Shown here in pieces: positions 1-6,881 of a stretch of 8,864 nt of DNA. Every line of letters starts with the position of its first letter. The first letter of the stretch is position 1. Origin of the DNA: CAZSWS01 sp964610765 (GTDB lineage Bacteria; Bacteroidota; Bacteroidia; Bacteroidales; Tannerellaceae); NCBI GenBank assembly GCA_964610765.1, contig CAZSWS010000095.1:1-8864 (forward strand), written 5' to 3'. The notes beneath the pieces were generated by a model. It was not told where the DNA came from. It ran no database searches and saw only the letters and a list, made by a program, of their open reading frames with translations. The position numbers and the translations under genes were made by a program.

Positions 1-230
1 GTCTTAAATCTAGCTTTGTATTTGGAATTATCTATTTTGACATCACCGGTCATGACGATAATTATATAGCTGTCATTACATTTAAAAGACAATGACTTGG
101 CAATCCTTGCCGGTTCACAATTGACTGCTTTTGCGGCAAGTTCGACTGTCGCGCTTGAAGTTTCAAACTCCAATATACGATCAGCCATATGGAATTGCTC
201 AAAAAAAGCTCTTACTCTCTCAATCGACAT
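1..230 (-). CDS. YbaK/EbsC-family aminoacyl-tRNA deacylase-like protein (partial, 5' part)
   Basis: The start codon lies at 230 and the frame stays open to the window edge, giving 76 complete codons; the rest lies outside the window. The protein begins MSIERVRAFFEQF and continues with LEFETSSATVELAAKAVNCE, the N-terminal signature of YbaK/EbsC (COG2606) proteins. K45, in the stretch RIAKSLSF, sits where this superfamily has its catalytic or tRNA-binding lysine. GDVKIDN (62-68) is another typical block. Family members are cytoplasmic hydrolases that clear mischarged aminoacyl-tRNA (Cys-tRNA-Pro for E. coli YbaK, Ala-tRNA-Pro for ProX types). The specificity of this one cannot be told from the fragment. 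It is transcribed in the same direction as the PACE gene, 79 bases away, but has its own exact -7 box. The assignment rests on recalled family patterns; confidence is high for the family and low for the substrate. Confidence 0.85.
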   Translation of the reverse strand, partial: MSIERVRAFFEQFHMADRILEFETSSATVELAAKAVNCEPARIAKSLSFKCNDSYIIIVMTGDVKIDNSKYKARFK

Positions 231-247
231 AATTATCTGTTTTTATG

Positions 248-255
248 CAAATATA
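248..255 (-). promoter_or_regulatory. Candidate Bacteroidota -7 promoter box for the YbaK-family gene
   Basis: On the minus strand this reads TATATTTG, an exact match to the Bacteroidota -7 consensus TAnnTTTG, 17 bases before the start codon at 230. No clear TTG-type -33 element is seen 19-21 bases further upstream. The leader would be only about 10 bases long, and no Shine-Dalgarno sequence is present. Confidence 0.45.
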
Positions 256-309
256 GCGAATTGAAAGTGTCCTGCGTAAATTCTTTTTAAGTTGCTTTTA
301 GAGAAGCTT

Positions 310-774
310 TTAGTTAATAGGTTGATGAACTTTATCGTAGTGGCGAATAAAGCCTATACGTACTTTATCGTATATCCAATTATATACAATCGTGTAGGGA
401 AAGAAATAGATGAGCATGCCTAATTCAAGGAAAAATGCGTCAATGATGCCCATGCTAAATAGCAGTGCAATGGTGGGGGCTGTAAGTAAAACAAGACCTA
501 CTTCAAAACCTGTTCCGTGCAAAATGCGAACAAATAGATTCTTTTTGAAGTGATACTTTTCTTGTAGTTTGTCAAACAGGAAGTTAAACACATAGTTCCA
601 TATCATAGCAATGATAGATACAACTAAAGCTAATGCGCCTGATTCAGCCATGGGCTTTCCTGAAATGAAAGAAATAATAGGAGCACTGGTTACAATACCA
701 ATAGCTTCATAAGATACTGCGTGAAATGTTCTTTCTATAGGGCTTCTATGTCTGATGTGTTCAATAAATCTCAT
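310..774 (-). CDS. PACE-family (AceI-like, bacterial transmembrane pair) multidrug efflux transporter
   Basis: This inner-membrane protein of 154 residues matches the usual PACE length of about 150. It contains two tandem BTP (bacterial transmembrane pair) units with two hydrophobic helices each. Unit 1 has R15-x-x-H18 and E23, which aligns with the essential Glu15 of Acinetobacter AceI, then WNYVFNFLFD (59-68). Unit 2 has RILHGTGFE (83-91) and YNWIYD (131-136). The segment FVRILHGTGFEVGL is very close to the AceI sequence as I recall it. PACE proteins are proton-driven exporters of biocides such as chlorhexidine, and some export short-chain diamines. The gene is flanked by the YbaK gene downstream and an AraC regulator gene upstream on the same strand, and appears to have its own promoter. 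It may be regulated by that AraC protein, but only position suggests this. The family was first described in Proteobacteria, so a Bacteroidota copy is of mild interest. Confidence 0.9.
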   Translation of the reverse strand: MRFIEHIRHRSPIERTFHAVSYEAIGIVTSAPIISFISGKPMAESGALALVVSIIAMIWNYVFNFLFDKLQEKYHFKKNLFVRILHGTGFEVGLVLLTAPTIALLFSMGIIDAFFLELGMLIYFFPYTIVYNWIYDKVRIGFIRHYDKVHQPIN

Positions 775-800
775 TTTTTACGTTCCTTTTTTTAAAGGCA

Positions 801-808
801 CAAAGCTA
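801..808 (-). promoter_or_regulatory. Candidate -7 promoter box for the PACE efflux gene
   Basis: The minus strand reads TAGCTTTG, an exact TAnnTTTG match, 26 bases before the start codon at 774. No TTG element is evident at the -33 position; the region there is T-rich. The leader would be about 20 bases long. The 224-base gap to the AraC gene holds nothing else convincing, apart from a 5-bp inverted repeat (TGCTA-TTG-TAGCA) at 939-951. Confidence 0.5.
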
Positions 809-998
809 AATGGAATATGTGAAAACAGACTTGTCTTTTTGAAACAAAAAGTTGTACTAATATGCTTTTATAATCAATGTTAACACGAGTTCTACTGTTT
901 CTCAGTGGATTTTATTGAAAAAAGGCATATTGTTGTTGTGCTATTGTAGCATGTTGAGCTAAAAAAGTAGTCTTACGAAGTAATATGAACAAACAGAC

Positions 999-1835
999 CT
1001 ATTTGTTTTCTTCTCGAAATTGTGTAGGTGTTTTTCCTGTGTGTTTTTTGAAAAAATGCGTTAGATAAGTCGGATCTTTAAAACCCAAATTGAAGGCAAT
1101 TTCTTTCATGCTCTTTCTTCCAAGCTTTATTTCTCGTTTAATAGCAAGCAGCAATGACTCTTGTAAAAGTTGTTTAACTGTGACTCCAAAGCTTTGAAGA
1201 GCTACCTCATTAAGTTTTTTAATTGTAACACCTAGTTTTGCTGCATAAAAAGAAGTGTTTTGCTCACGGGTATAATTGTTTCCAATTAGCTCCCTCAATT
1301 CAGTAGCTGTGTTGTTTACTATTCGCATTGAAGGGGAAAGAGATTGCTCAAACGCATCTGCTATTTCGAAAAGAAAAGCAGTAAGGTAAGTTTCTACCAA
1401 AGTCAACCTGTTTTCACTATTATACTCTTGGAGCATCAGCTTTACGATTTGTTTAAGTGTTTCAGATGTTTTCTCATCTTGAGAAACAAATACATTCGAG
1501 AAGTACCCACTCAGGTATCTAGAGTTGATTCGTTTGTTAATACTTAAGTAGGTTTCTTTATCAACGGCAAATAAATAACCTTCTTTTTGTTCTAAATGGA
1601 TACGGTCAATTTGTCCCGGATAGATGATTACTACTTGATTAGGCTGATATAAATAGTCGACAAAATCGATTAGGTAAGAGTTGTTCCCATCCACACGTGT
1701 GAACCATAAAATTTGATAGAAGTCATAGCGTTGATAGATTTTGAAAATACTATCATCCATTGTTTCCAACTGATAAATATCTATAAAATTACCGTCTTTA
1801 AAATGTGTTATAGGTACACTTTGATTTCGTCTCAT
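999..1835 (-). CDS. AraC-family transcriptional regulator with cupin-like N-terminal domain
   Basis: This 278-residue protein has the classic AraC layout and length. Residues ~30-100 form a beta-rich, cupin-like effector or dimerisation region containing YQPNQVVIIYPGQIDRIHL, the pattern in which the 'PGQ' turn is followed by a histidine-containing strand. The C-terminus holds the two helix-turn-helix units: ~195-216 (YAAKLGVTIKKLNEVALQSFG) and ~242-266 (MKEIAFNLGFKDPTYLTHFF), followed by the family end motif KKHTGKTPTQFR. It should be a cytoplasmic DNA-binding regulator. Its ligand is unknown and its N-terminus matches no sugar-specific subgroup that I recognise. It is divergent from the propeller-sensor gene across 220 bases and in the same direction as the PACE gene. 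Candidate targets are therefore itself, the sensor gene (note the 9-bp direct repeat at 2013-2044) and the efflux gene. The ATG at 1835 is chosen because the frame upstream offers no better start; there is no Shine-Dalgarno sequence. Confidence 0.92.
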   Translation of the reverse strand: MRRNQSVPITHFKDGNFIDIYQLETMDDSIFKIYQRYDFYQILWFTRVDGNNSYLIDFVDYLYQPNQVVIIYPGQIDRIHLEQKEGYLFAVDKETYLSINKRINSRYLSGYFSNVFVSQDEKTSETLKQIVKLMLQEYNSENRLTLVETYLTAFLFEIADAFEQSLSPSMRIVNNTATELRELIGNNYTREQNTSFYAAKLGVTIKKLNEVALQSFGVTVKQLLQESLLLAIKREIKLGRKSMKEIAFNLGFKDPTYLTHFFKKHTGKTPTQFREENK

Positions 1836-1944
1836 TTCAATTATTTCACTTTTGTTTTTAAAGATACGATATTAAAGTAATTTGTTTTAATCAGATATAA
1901 CAAACAGTCTGAAAGCAGAATAAATGTGATGCTGAATAGATACT

Positions 1945-1952
1945 CAAATTTA
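1945..1952 (-). promoter_or_regulatory. Candidate -7 promoter box for the AraC-family gene
   Basis: The minus strand reads TAAATTTG, an exact TAnnTTTG match, 110 bases before the start codon at 1835. A T-rich CTTTTC lies roughly where a -33 element would be, but lacks the usual TTG. The predicted leader is about 100 bases, longer than those of the neighbours, and shows no obvious structure. An A/T-rich genome produces such octamers by chance, so confidence is moderate to low. Confidence 0.35.
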
Positions 1953-1997
1953 ATCCAGTTGTTTACCTGAAAAGATATGTGATAAAGCCGGATTATC

Positions 1998-2027
1998 TTG
2001 GAAACCAGCCGAACAATCATATCTTTA
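1998..2027 (+). promoter_or_regulatory. Candidate promoter of the propeller-sensor gene
   Basis: TTG at 1998-2000 is followed after 19 bases by TATCTTTA at 2020-2027, one mismatch from the Bacteroidota -7 consensus TAnnTTTG. The 19-base spacing is that expected between the -33 and -7 elements. Transcription would start near 2033, giving a leader of about 20 bases before the ATG at 2056. The -7 box overlaps by two bases the first copy of a 9-bp direct repeat listed separately. Confidence 0.4.
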
Positions 2028-2044
2028 ATTATGTTACAATCATA
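2013..2044 (+). repeat. 9-bp direct repeat ACAATCATA, possible regulator operator
   Basis: ACAATCATA occurs at 2013-2021 and again, identical and in the same orientation, at 2036-2044. The centre-to-centre spacing is 23 bases, about two DNA helical turns. The pair brackets the candidate -7 box of the sensor gene. AraC-family proteins typically contact direct half-sites about 21 bases apart, so the divergent AraC gene product is the natural candidate. A chance repeat in A/T-rich DNA cannot be excluded. A site at this position, overlapping the -7 box and transcription start, would favour repression. Confidence 0.4.
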
Positions 2045-2055
2045 GTTGTACTTAG

Positions 2056-5000
2056 ATGTTTATGGGCTTGCAAAATAAAATAAAAAAATACGGTTTACTA
2101 CTTTTCAGTTGTTTCCTACTCTTGATTTCGTGTGATGAGCATACGGAAATAAAGACAATAGGTGAAACAGAGTTTTATTTTGATGAAAAGTTGTCATCAA
2201 TCTCCGAAGATGAGGATGGTACTTTTTGGGTTGGGAGTGAAACAGGCGATCTTTTTAACTTTAATGAAAACGCTTACACATCATTCGACTTGGGTGAAGA
2301 TCGTATATATAAAGTTAAAAAAGATATTGTAGGAATAGGTGATACGACTTTTTGGATAGGTGTTCGCAATTCCGGACTACAAAAATGGAAAAAGAGTGGC
2401 GATGCATTTGAAAAGCAACAAACCTATGCTATACGATTCAAAAAAGACAAATACTCCTCTTATGACTTTACTCCTGTGGATGATGTACTCTATGTAGCTA
2501 CGAGTCAAGGGCTCTACTCTTTAGATAAAAAACAATACTCAGATACATTGTCGTTAATTTACCCCTCAGTTGATTTCCTATCAGCAAAGGATGGAACAAC
2601 TTTTTTAGTTCATAACATTTGTCAGGTGAGTAAAGACCTTATATTAGCCTCAACCCAAGAGGGTTTATTATGGTATGATATCAAAAATCAATCTGCTAAC
2701 CTGACCATGGAAGGAACACATGTAGAGCATGTATCCCTATATAATGATACTGTATTTGTTCTGTCTAAAAATCATCTTAATCTCTGTAATATAGCTGGTG
2801 GTTTGTTAAAAACAATCAAGTTAGACAATAGTCCTAAAGTGTATTTTCAAAATGAAGGTGTACATTATTTTGTTGGTGCGACTGAGCTTGTGCTAAGTAA
2901 TAATTTGGAGGATTTCTATACCTTATTTCTGAGGCGTTCTGTTCCTATAAACTCCAGGAATCTTATTTTGTCTGATAAGGAGCAAGATTTTATTTATTTA
3001 TTGACTGACAATGCTATTTGGAGATTGCCTAGCAGTATAGATGTTTTTAAAGGAACCACTGCAATCAAGTCAGCCTGTTTTAATTCAGATGCTTATTTCT
3101 ACCTCAGCCTTCAGAATGAACTGTTTATGCAAAAGAAAAATAGCGAGAAGGCAAAGTGGGTCTATACGTTTTCAAAAGATGATTTGATTCAATGGGTTGA
3201 TGTGATAGACAATACGCTTTATTTTTATGATGTAAATAATAAGTTCCAAAAAATGTCTGTTTCGGACAACTGGATAAAAAACTTTGTGTTGAATTCTCCT
3301 CAAACTATAATTGATTCGGATGCACGAATCACCTCGGCAAATGTTCGACAAATTGGGCATCAAACCATTTCGTTTTTAGGTATACAAGATGGTTTGTTGT
3401 CGGTTGAGAATGATATAAAAATAGATACTATACCAGAGTTAAGTAAATCATATATTACATCTATGTTTGGTCATAAACATAGCGACAGACTGTATATCTC
3501 AACACTGAATGACGGTGTGTTTCATGTGAGGGAATCGGAAGTAAAGCAAATTTTGAATACAGCATACAATTCTTTTATCAAAGATGTTATTACGACAAAC
3601 GAACATGAGTCGAACCTTGTGCAGTTAACGAATCACTATATAATATCAGAAAATCCTACAGATTCTATACGTGTCAAGGGATATAAAAAGTTGCTGTATG
3701 CAAATGACACCTTGTTCTATGCATTGGCTGAGTCGGGAGTTCATCGGTTTCGCATTTTGAACGATAAAATAGCAGACGAGGGTATCTTATTCAAAGATAT
3801 TCACTTTAGCACTAACAGTGTAATTGACGGGGAATATTTGATTTTAGTATCTACCGTTGGTGCTATGCACTTACCTATAAATGAAAAGTTGCCCCCCAAG
3901 TGGGTGCATTTTAATGAACCACTGAATATATTTGTGCTGCAACTCATTGTGCTCACTTTTTTTATTGCTCTACTAGTGCTATCTATTGGGTTTGTTTTTG
4001 TGTTATTATTAAAAAAGCGCAAGGCTAAAGTACTGCAAACAAAAAAAGAAAAAGAAGAGCTGATAAATCGGTTGGACGATTTGTTGTCATACTATGATGT
4101 AATTAAGCAAGTAGAAAACAGTGAAATAGGGGAGTTAAGAGCATCAATTTATGCGATCGACATAGATGCTAAAAGGCGAAAAACAGCCAGTCTTCAACTG
4201 AAAGACTTCTCTGCTCAAATTGCTACACTCAATCGGCGTATTGCATTGTTGCTACCCAAAAGAATAGATGAACAAATAGCTATACTCGAAAGACTCAATG
4301 CTTTCGAAATCCCTTTATTGTTAGAGTCTTCCTCTAAGGCTAAAGCCGAAAATGACATTGAGTCTATTAAAGCACAAATTGATGAAAATGAAAGTTGGCT
4401 GAATCAGCGAAATAATTGGAGAAAAACCTTAGACGAGTACATAGATAAAGTGGCTGACTGTGTTGAGATTGACGGGGTCAATGCAGGGCTGTTTACCAAA
4501 CTTTCAGCCCTGGATGAGGAAGAGGCTTATAAGCCAATTCGTGAGCTGATGGAGTCGTTAGATGTTCTTGAAGAAGAAATAGCGAATATTGACTCGCCGC
4601 ATTCCACACAACTAATTAAGCGACATCTATTATCCATGGAGTATTATCTCAACAAAAAAATCCAAAAGGATAAAGGATTGGTTTTTTTGTTGAATGATAT
4701 CGAAGAGGCTATGCAATCTGTTGAAGTGCAGCAAAACATAGCTACATTAAAAATGATTAAGACGTTAGATGCAGAAGTTGAAGTCTTGAAAGTGCTGGAT
4801 GAAATACAATCAAATGCACTGAAATATCAGCAGGTCTATAATCAAATAGTGGATGAGAATGATCAGCGGATTCATAAAAAGTTTGATAAAGAGTTAGCTT
4901 CAGAAATAAGCGCACATACACGAATCATAACACAGGAGATTAACGCCCACATAACCTCCTTATATAACCTTCTTATGGATATTGATGGAGCTTTCATAAC

Positions 5001-5244
5001 CAATGTATTAAAACTTACAAACCTGGAAGGTCAGCATGCTAAAGTTTTAGCCCTTTTAATTGCTGACAAGAAAATGAAAAGGCTATTGATTCCGGGTATG
5101 CTAGGAATTTATGGCAACTTAAATCCTGTAATCAGTCGGCTGATTAATAATCGGATAAAGGCGAATGAATCTACGCTCACCGAATATCAGAATACACGGA
5201 ATAGTAAGAGCGTTTTTGTGTATCTGGTTCAAGGACTTTTATAA
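2056..5244 (+). CDS. Lipobox-bearing propeller sensor-like membrane protein without a kinase domain
   Basis: This 1062-residue protein starts with a short basic N-terminus and a hydrophobic stretch ending in LLISC, a lipobox with Cys26. The start could be M1 or M3. Residues ~35-610 resemble the propeller of Bacteroidota hybrid two-component sensors: ISEDEDGTFWVGS (49-61), DTTFWIGV (96-103), DDVLYVATSQGLY (142-154) and LYISTLNDGV (479-488) follow the Reg_prop blade pattern, though many blades are degenerate. A single transmembrane helix spans ~626-652, followed by the positive KKRK stop-transfer, so the propeller is periplasmic and the rest cytoplasmic. Residues 653-~990 are charged, helical and coiled-coil-rich. 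No histidine-kinase H, N or G box, receiver domain, Y_Y_Y domain or recognisable AraC-type helix-turn-helix is present. Residues ~990-1062, including IPGMLGIYGNLNPVISRLIN, look folded but unassigned. It is probably a transmembrane signalling protein. Its output is unknown, and the link to the downstream phosphatase operon is positional only. Confidence 0.85.
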   Translation: MFMGLQNKIKKYGLLLFSCFLLLISCDEHTEIKTIGETEFYFDEKLSSISEDEDGTFWVGSETGDLFNFNENAYTSFDLGEDRIYKVKKDIVGIGDTTFWIGVRNSGLQKWKKSGDAFEKQQTYAIRFKKDKYSSYDFTPVDDVLYVATSQGLYSLDKKQYSDTLSLIYPSVDFLSAKDGTTFLVHNICQVSKDLILASTQEGLLWYDIKNQSANLTMEGTHVEHVSLYNDTVFVLSKNHLNLCNIAGGLLKTIKLDNSPKVYFQNEGVHYFVGATELVLSNNLEDFYTLFLRRSVPINSRNLILSDKEQDFIYLLTDNAIWRLPSSIDVFKGTTAIKSACFNSDAYFYLSLQNELFMQKKNSEKAKWVYTFSKDDLIQWVDVIDNTLYFYDVNNKFQKMSVSDNWIKNFVLNSPQTIIDSDARITSANVRQIGHQTISFLGIQDGLLSVENDIKIDTIPELSKSYITSMFGHKHSDRLYISTLNDGVFHVRESEVKQILNTAYNSFIKDVITTNEHESNLVQLTNHYIISENPTDSIRVKGYKKLLYANDTLFYALAESGVHRFRILNDKIADEGILFKDIHFSTNSVIDGEYLILVSTVGAMHLPINEKLPPKWVHFNEPLNIFVLQLIVLTFFIALLVLSIGFVFVLLLKKRKAKVLQTKKEKEELINRLDDLLSYYDVIKQVENSEIGELRASIYAIDIDAKRRKTASLQLKDFSAQIATLNRRIALLLPKRIDEQIAILERLNAFEIPLLLESSSKAKAENDIESIKAQIDENESWLNQRNNWRKTLDEYIDKVADCVEIDGVNAGLFTKLSALDEEEAYKPIRELMESLDVLEEEIANIDSPHSTQLIKRHLLSMEYYLNKKIQKDKGLVFLLNDIEEAMQSVEVQQNIATLKMIKTLDAEVEVLKVLDEIQSNALKYQQVYNQIVDENDQRIHKKFDKELASEISAHTRIITQEINAHITSLYNLLMDIDGAFITNVLKLTNLEGQHAKVLALLIADKKMKRLLIPGMLGIYGNLNPVISRLINNRIKANESTLTEYQNTRNSKSVFVYLVQGLL

Positions 5245-5355
5245 ATGAATTGAATACATCCCTGTATTTATCTCCCTCTCTCATTGTATGCTTTTTAACC
5301 TATGATTTTTTTAATTAACAGTAAACGAGTCGATTACTTGTTTTAGTTGCGATAT

Positions 5356-5401
5356 GTTGTCTTTCTGAAAAAAGAGAAAACAAGAAAGACAACTTTTTTT
5401 T
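5356..5401 (+). terminator. Rho-independent terminator after the propeller-sensor gene
   Basis: GTTGTCTTTCT (5356-5366) and AGAAAGACAAC (5383-5393) form a perfect 11-bp stem around a 16-base, A-rich loop, followed directly by eight T residues (5394-5401). It lies 111 bases after the sensor stop codon and just before the phosphatase-operon promoter, so it should insulate the operon from sensor-gene transcription. The stem is A/T-rich and the loop long, so its efficiency is uncertain. Confidence 0.8.
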
Positions 5402-5415
5402 ATAGTGACAAATTC

Positions 5416-5423
5416 TACTTTTG
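5416..5423 (+). promoter_or_regulatory. Candidate -7 promoter box of the phosphatase-porin operon
   Basis: TACTTTTG exactly matches the Bacteroidota -7 consensus TAnnTTTG. The -33 position falls in the T-tract of the preceding terminator (TTT around 5395-5397), so that element is imperfect. Transcription would start near 5430, leaving a leader of about 65 bases before the ATG at 5495. No E. coli-style Pho box was found around it. Confidence 0.5.
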
Positions 5424-5494
5424 AACCATTGTTAAGAGGGTGAATAACCAAAAGAAGTTGATGTTAAAGCCTTAATAAATTAAAGTAGAATATC

Positions 5495-6829
5495 ATGAAA
5501 GAAAAAAACGTAAAGCAATCTTTTCACTTCCCGAAAGCACATTTGCATACATTCATTGTTATGCTTCTTTTGCTGAGTTTAAACGTAAGTTTTTTATTTG
5601 CTCAGCACGACACCAAGTCTCCTGAATTTAAAGAAACTTATGAACTGAAAGAAGTTGTTGTATTAAGCAGACATAATATCAGGGCACCGTTATCAGGGAA
5701 AAACAGCATTTTAGGCAGAATCACTACGCATAAATGGACTGACTGGACAGCAAATGCAAGTGAATTGACACTCAGAGGTGGGGTGTTGGAAACAATGATG
5801 GGGCAGTATTTTAGAAAATGGCTGGAAGACGAAGGCTTATTTAAAGATGGTAATTGTCCTGATGTGGATGAACTGAATATTTATGCGAATAGTATGCAAC
5901 GAACCATTGCGACAGCTGAATACTTCAAAGCCGGACTTTTGCCTACCTGTAATCAACCTATTTATCATCGCTATATGCCTAGCAAAATGGACCCTCTCTT
6001 TTTTCCGCGTTTAACAAAAGTAAGCGATGAGTTTAAAAAGCAAGCGATTAAAGAAATTGAAGCGATGGGAGGAAGCAAAGGTATAGTCGGTATAAATGAA
6101 TCATTAAAAGAATCGTATGCGTTGATTGAAAAGATAACGGATATGAAAAACTCACCCGCATGTAAAGAAGATAAAATATGTGCATTAGACGATTATAATA
6201 CACAATTGAGCTTCAACCTAGGTGAAGAACCCAATATGAAAGGCACGCTTAAAACAGCTAATACAATTGCCGACGCGTTTATTTTGCAATACTTCGAAGA
6301 GCCTGATAACCAAAAAGCAGCCTTTGGACATGATTTAACTACTAGCGATTGGGAGAAGATTTCCAAAATTAAAGATGTCTATGGAGATGTGCTTTTTTCA
6401 GCACCTATCGTTGCGGTCAATGTGGCTCACCCTTTATTGGTGTATATGAAAGACGAGTTGAAATCTGATGTGCGAAAACTTACTTTTCTAGTAGGGCATG
6501 ATTCAAATATCTGTTCAGTAGTGAACGCTTTGCAGTTTGACGAGTATTCATTGCCGAATACAATCGAAAAGAAAACACCTATAGGTAGCAAATTGGTCTT
6601 TGAAAAATGGCAGGATAAAAAGACAAAAGAAACGTATATCTCTATCAACTTGGTATATCAAACGACAGAACAGCTGAGAGAACTTCTTCCATTAGACCTA
6701 AATAACCCTCCTGCAATCTTTCCATTGACAATCAAAGGTGTTCAAGCTAATAAAGACGGGCTGTATAGTTTTGATAATGTTATGGAACGATTTGATGCAG
6801 CTATCACAGCTTATGAAGCTATAAAGTAA
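5495..6829 (+). CDS. agp: Periplasmic glucose-1-phosphatase-like histidine acid phosphatase (Agp type)
   Basis: This protein belongs to branch 2 of the histidine phosphatase superfamily. A signal peptide covers residues ~1-36 (hydrophobic core 20-35, cleavage after LFA), so the enzyme is periplasmic. The catalytic signature RHNIRAP (59-65) carries the His60 nucleophile. The second motif HDSN (335-338) gives the proton donor Asp336. HDSN rather than HDTN, together with many blocks (KWTDW, GGVLE, YANSMQRT, NSPACKE, TPIGSKLVFEKW, VYQTTEQLR), closely follows E. coli glucose-1-phosphatase rather than AppA phytase. Agp releases phosphate from glucose-1-phosphate and can also attack phytate at one position. 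Its 444 residues compare with 413 for E. coli Agp, the excess lying mostly in the N-terminus. Cys121, 152, 223 and 229 match Agp disulfide positions as I recall them, but the C-terminal cysteine pair of Agp is absent. It is the first gene of a three-gene operon, with phoN-like DNA 52 bases downstream. The exact physiological substrate is unproven. Confidence 0.93.
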   Translation: MKEKNVKQSFHFPKAHLHTFIVMLLLLSLNVSFLFAQHDTKSPEFKETYELKEVVVLSRHNIRAPLSGKNSILGRITTHKWTDWTANASELTLRGGVLETMMGQYFRKWLEDEGLFKDGNCPDVDELNIYANSMQRTIATAEYFKAGLLPTCNQPIYHRYMPSKMDPLFFPRLTKVSDEFKKQAIKEIEAMGGSKGIVGINESLKESYALIEKITDMKNSPACKEDKICALDDYNTQLSFNLGEEPNMKGTLKTANTIADAFILQYFEEPDNQKAAFGHDLTTSDWEKISKIKDVYGDVLFSAPIVAVNVAHPLLVYMKDELKSDVRKLTFLVGHDSNICSVVNALQFDEYSLPNTIEKKTPIGSKLVFEKWQDKKTKETYISINLVYQTTEQLRELLPLDLNNPPAIFPLTIKGVQANKDGLYSFDNVMERFDAAITAYEAIK

Positions 6830-6881
6830 AACAACAGCATATAACTAGAAATAATTTATAATCTTATTAAACAATTTTATC

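Noticed and set aside
939..951. Small inverted repeat TGCTA-TTG-TAGCA as a terminator for the AraC gene
   Set aside because: The stem is only 5 bp with no adjacent T-run on either strand; the T-run that follows on the minus strand is about 15 bases away.
987..1010. Weak hairpin (AACAAA / TTTGTT) overlapping the stop codon of the AraC gene
   Set aside because: The 6-bp stem is almost all A/T and no T-tract follows on the minus strand, so it is unlikely to terminate transcription.
1344..1547. Short plus-strand open frame inside the AraC-family gene
   Set aside because: It lies wholly within a well-supported AraC coding region on the other strand and its product resembles nothing.
5245..5355. 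A kinase or receiver remnant downstream of the propeller-sensor stop codon, which would imply truncation
   Set aside because: The bases after the stop codon are A/T-rich with frequent stops and show no kinase motif in any frame, and the terminator follows.
5380..5412. Two GACAA repeats (5388-5392 and 5407-5411) as a possible Pho box for the phosphatase operon
   Set aside because: The repeats are 19 bases apart rather than the 11-base period of Pho boxes, and the first copy is part of the terminator stem.
6830..6881. A separate promoter between the agp-like and phoN-like genes
   Set aside because: The 52-base gap has no TAnnTTTG match; co-transcription is the simpler reading.
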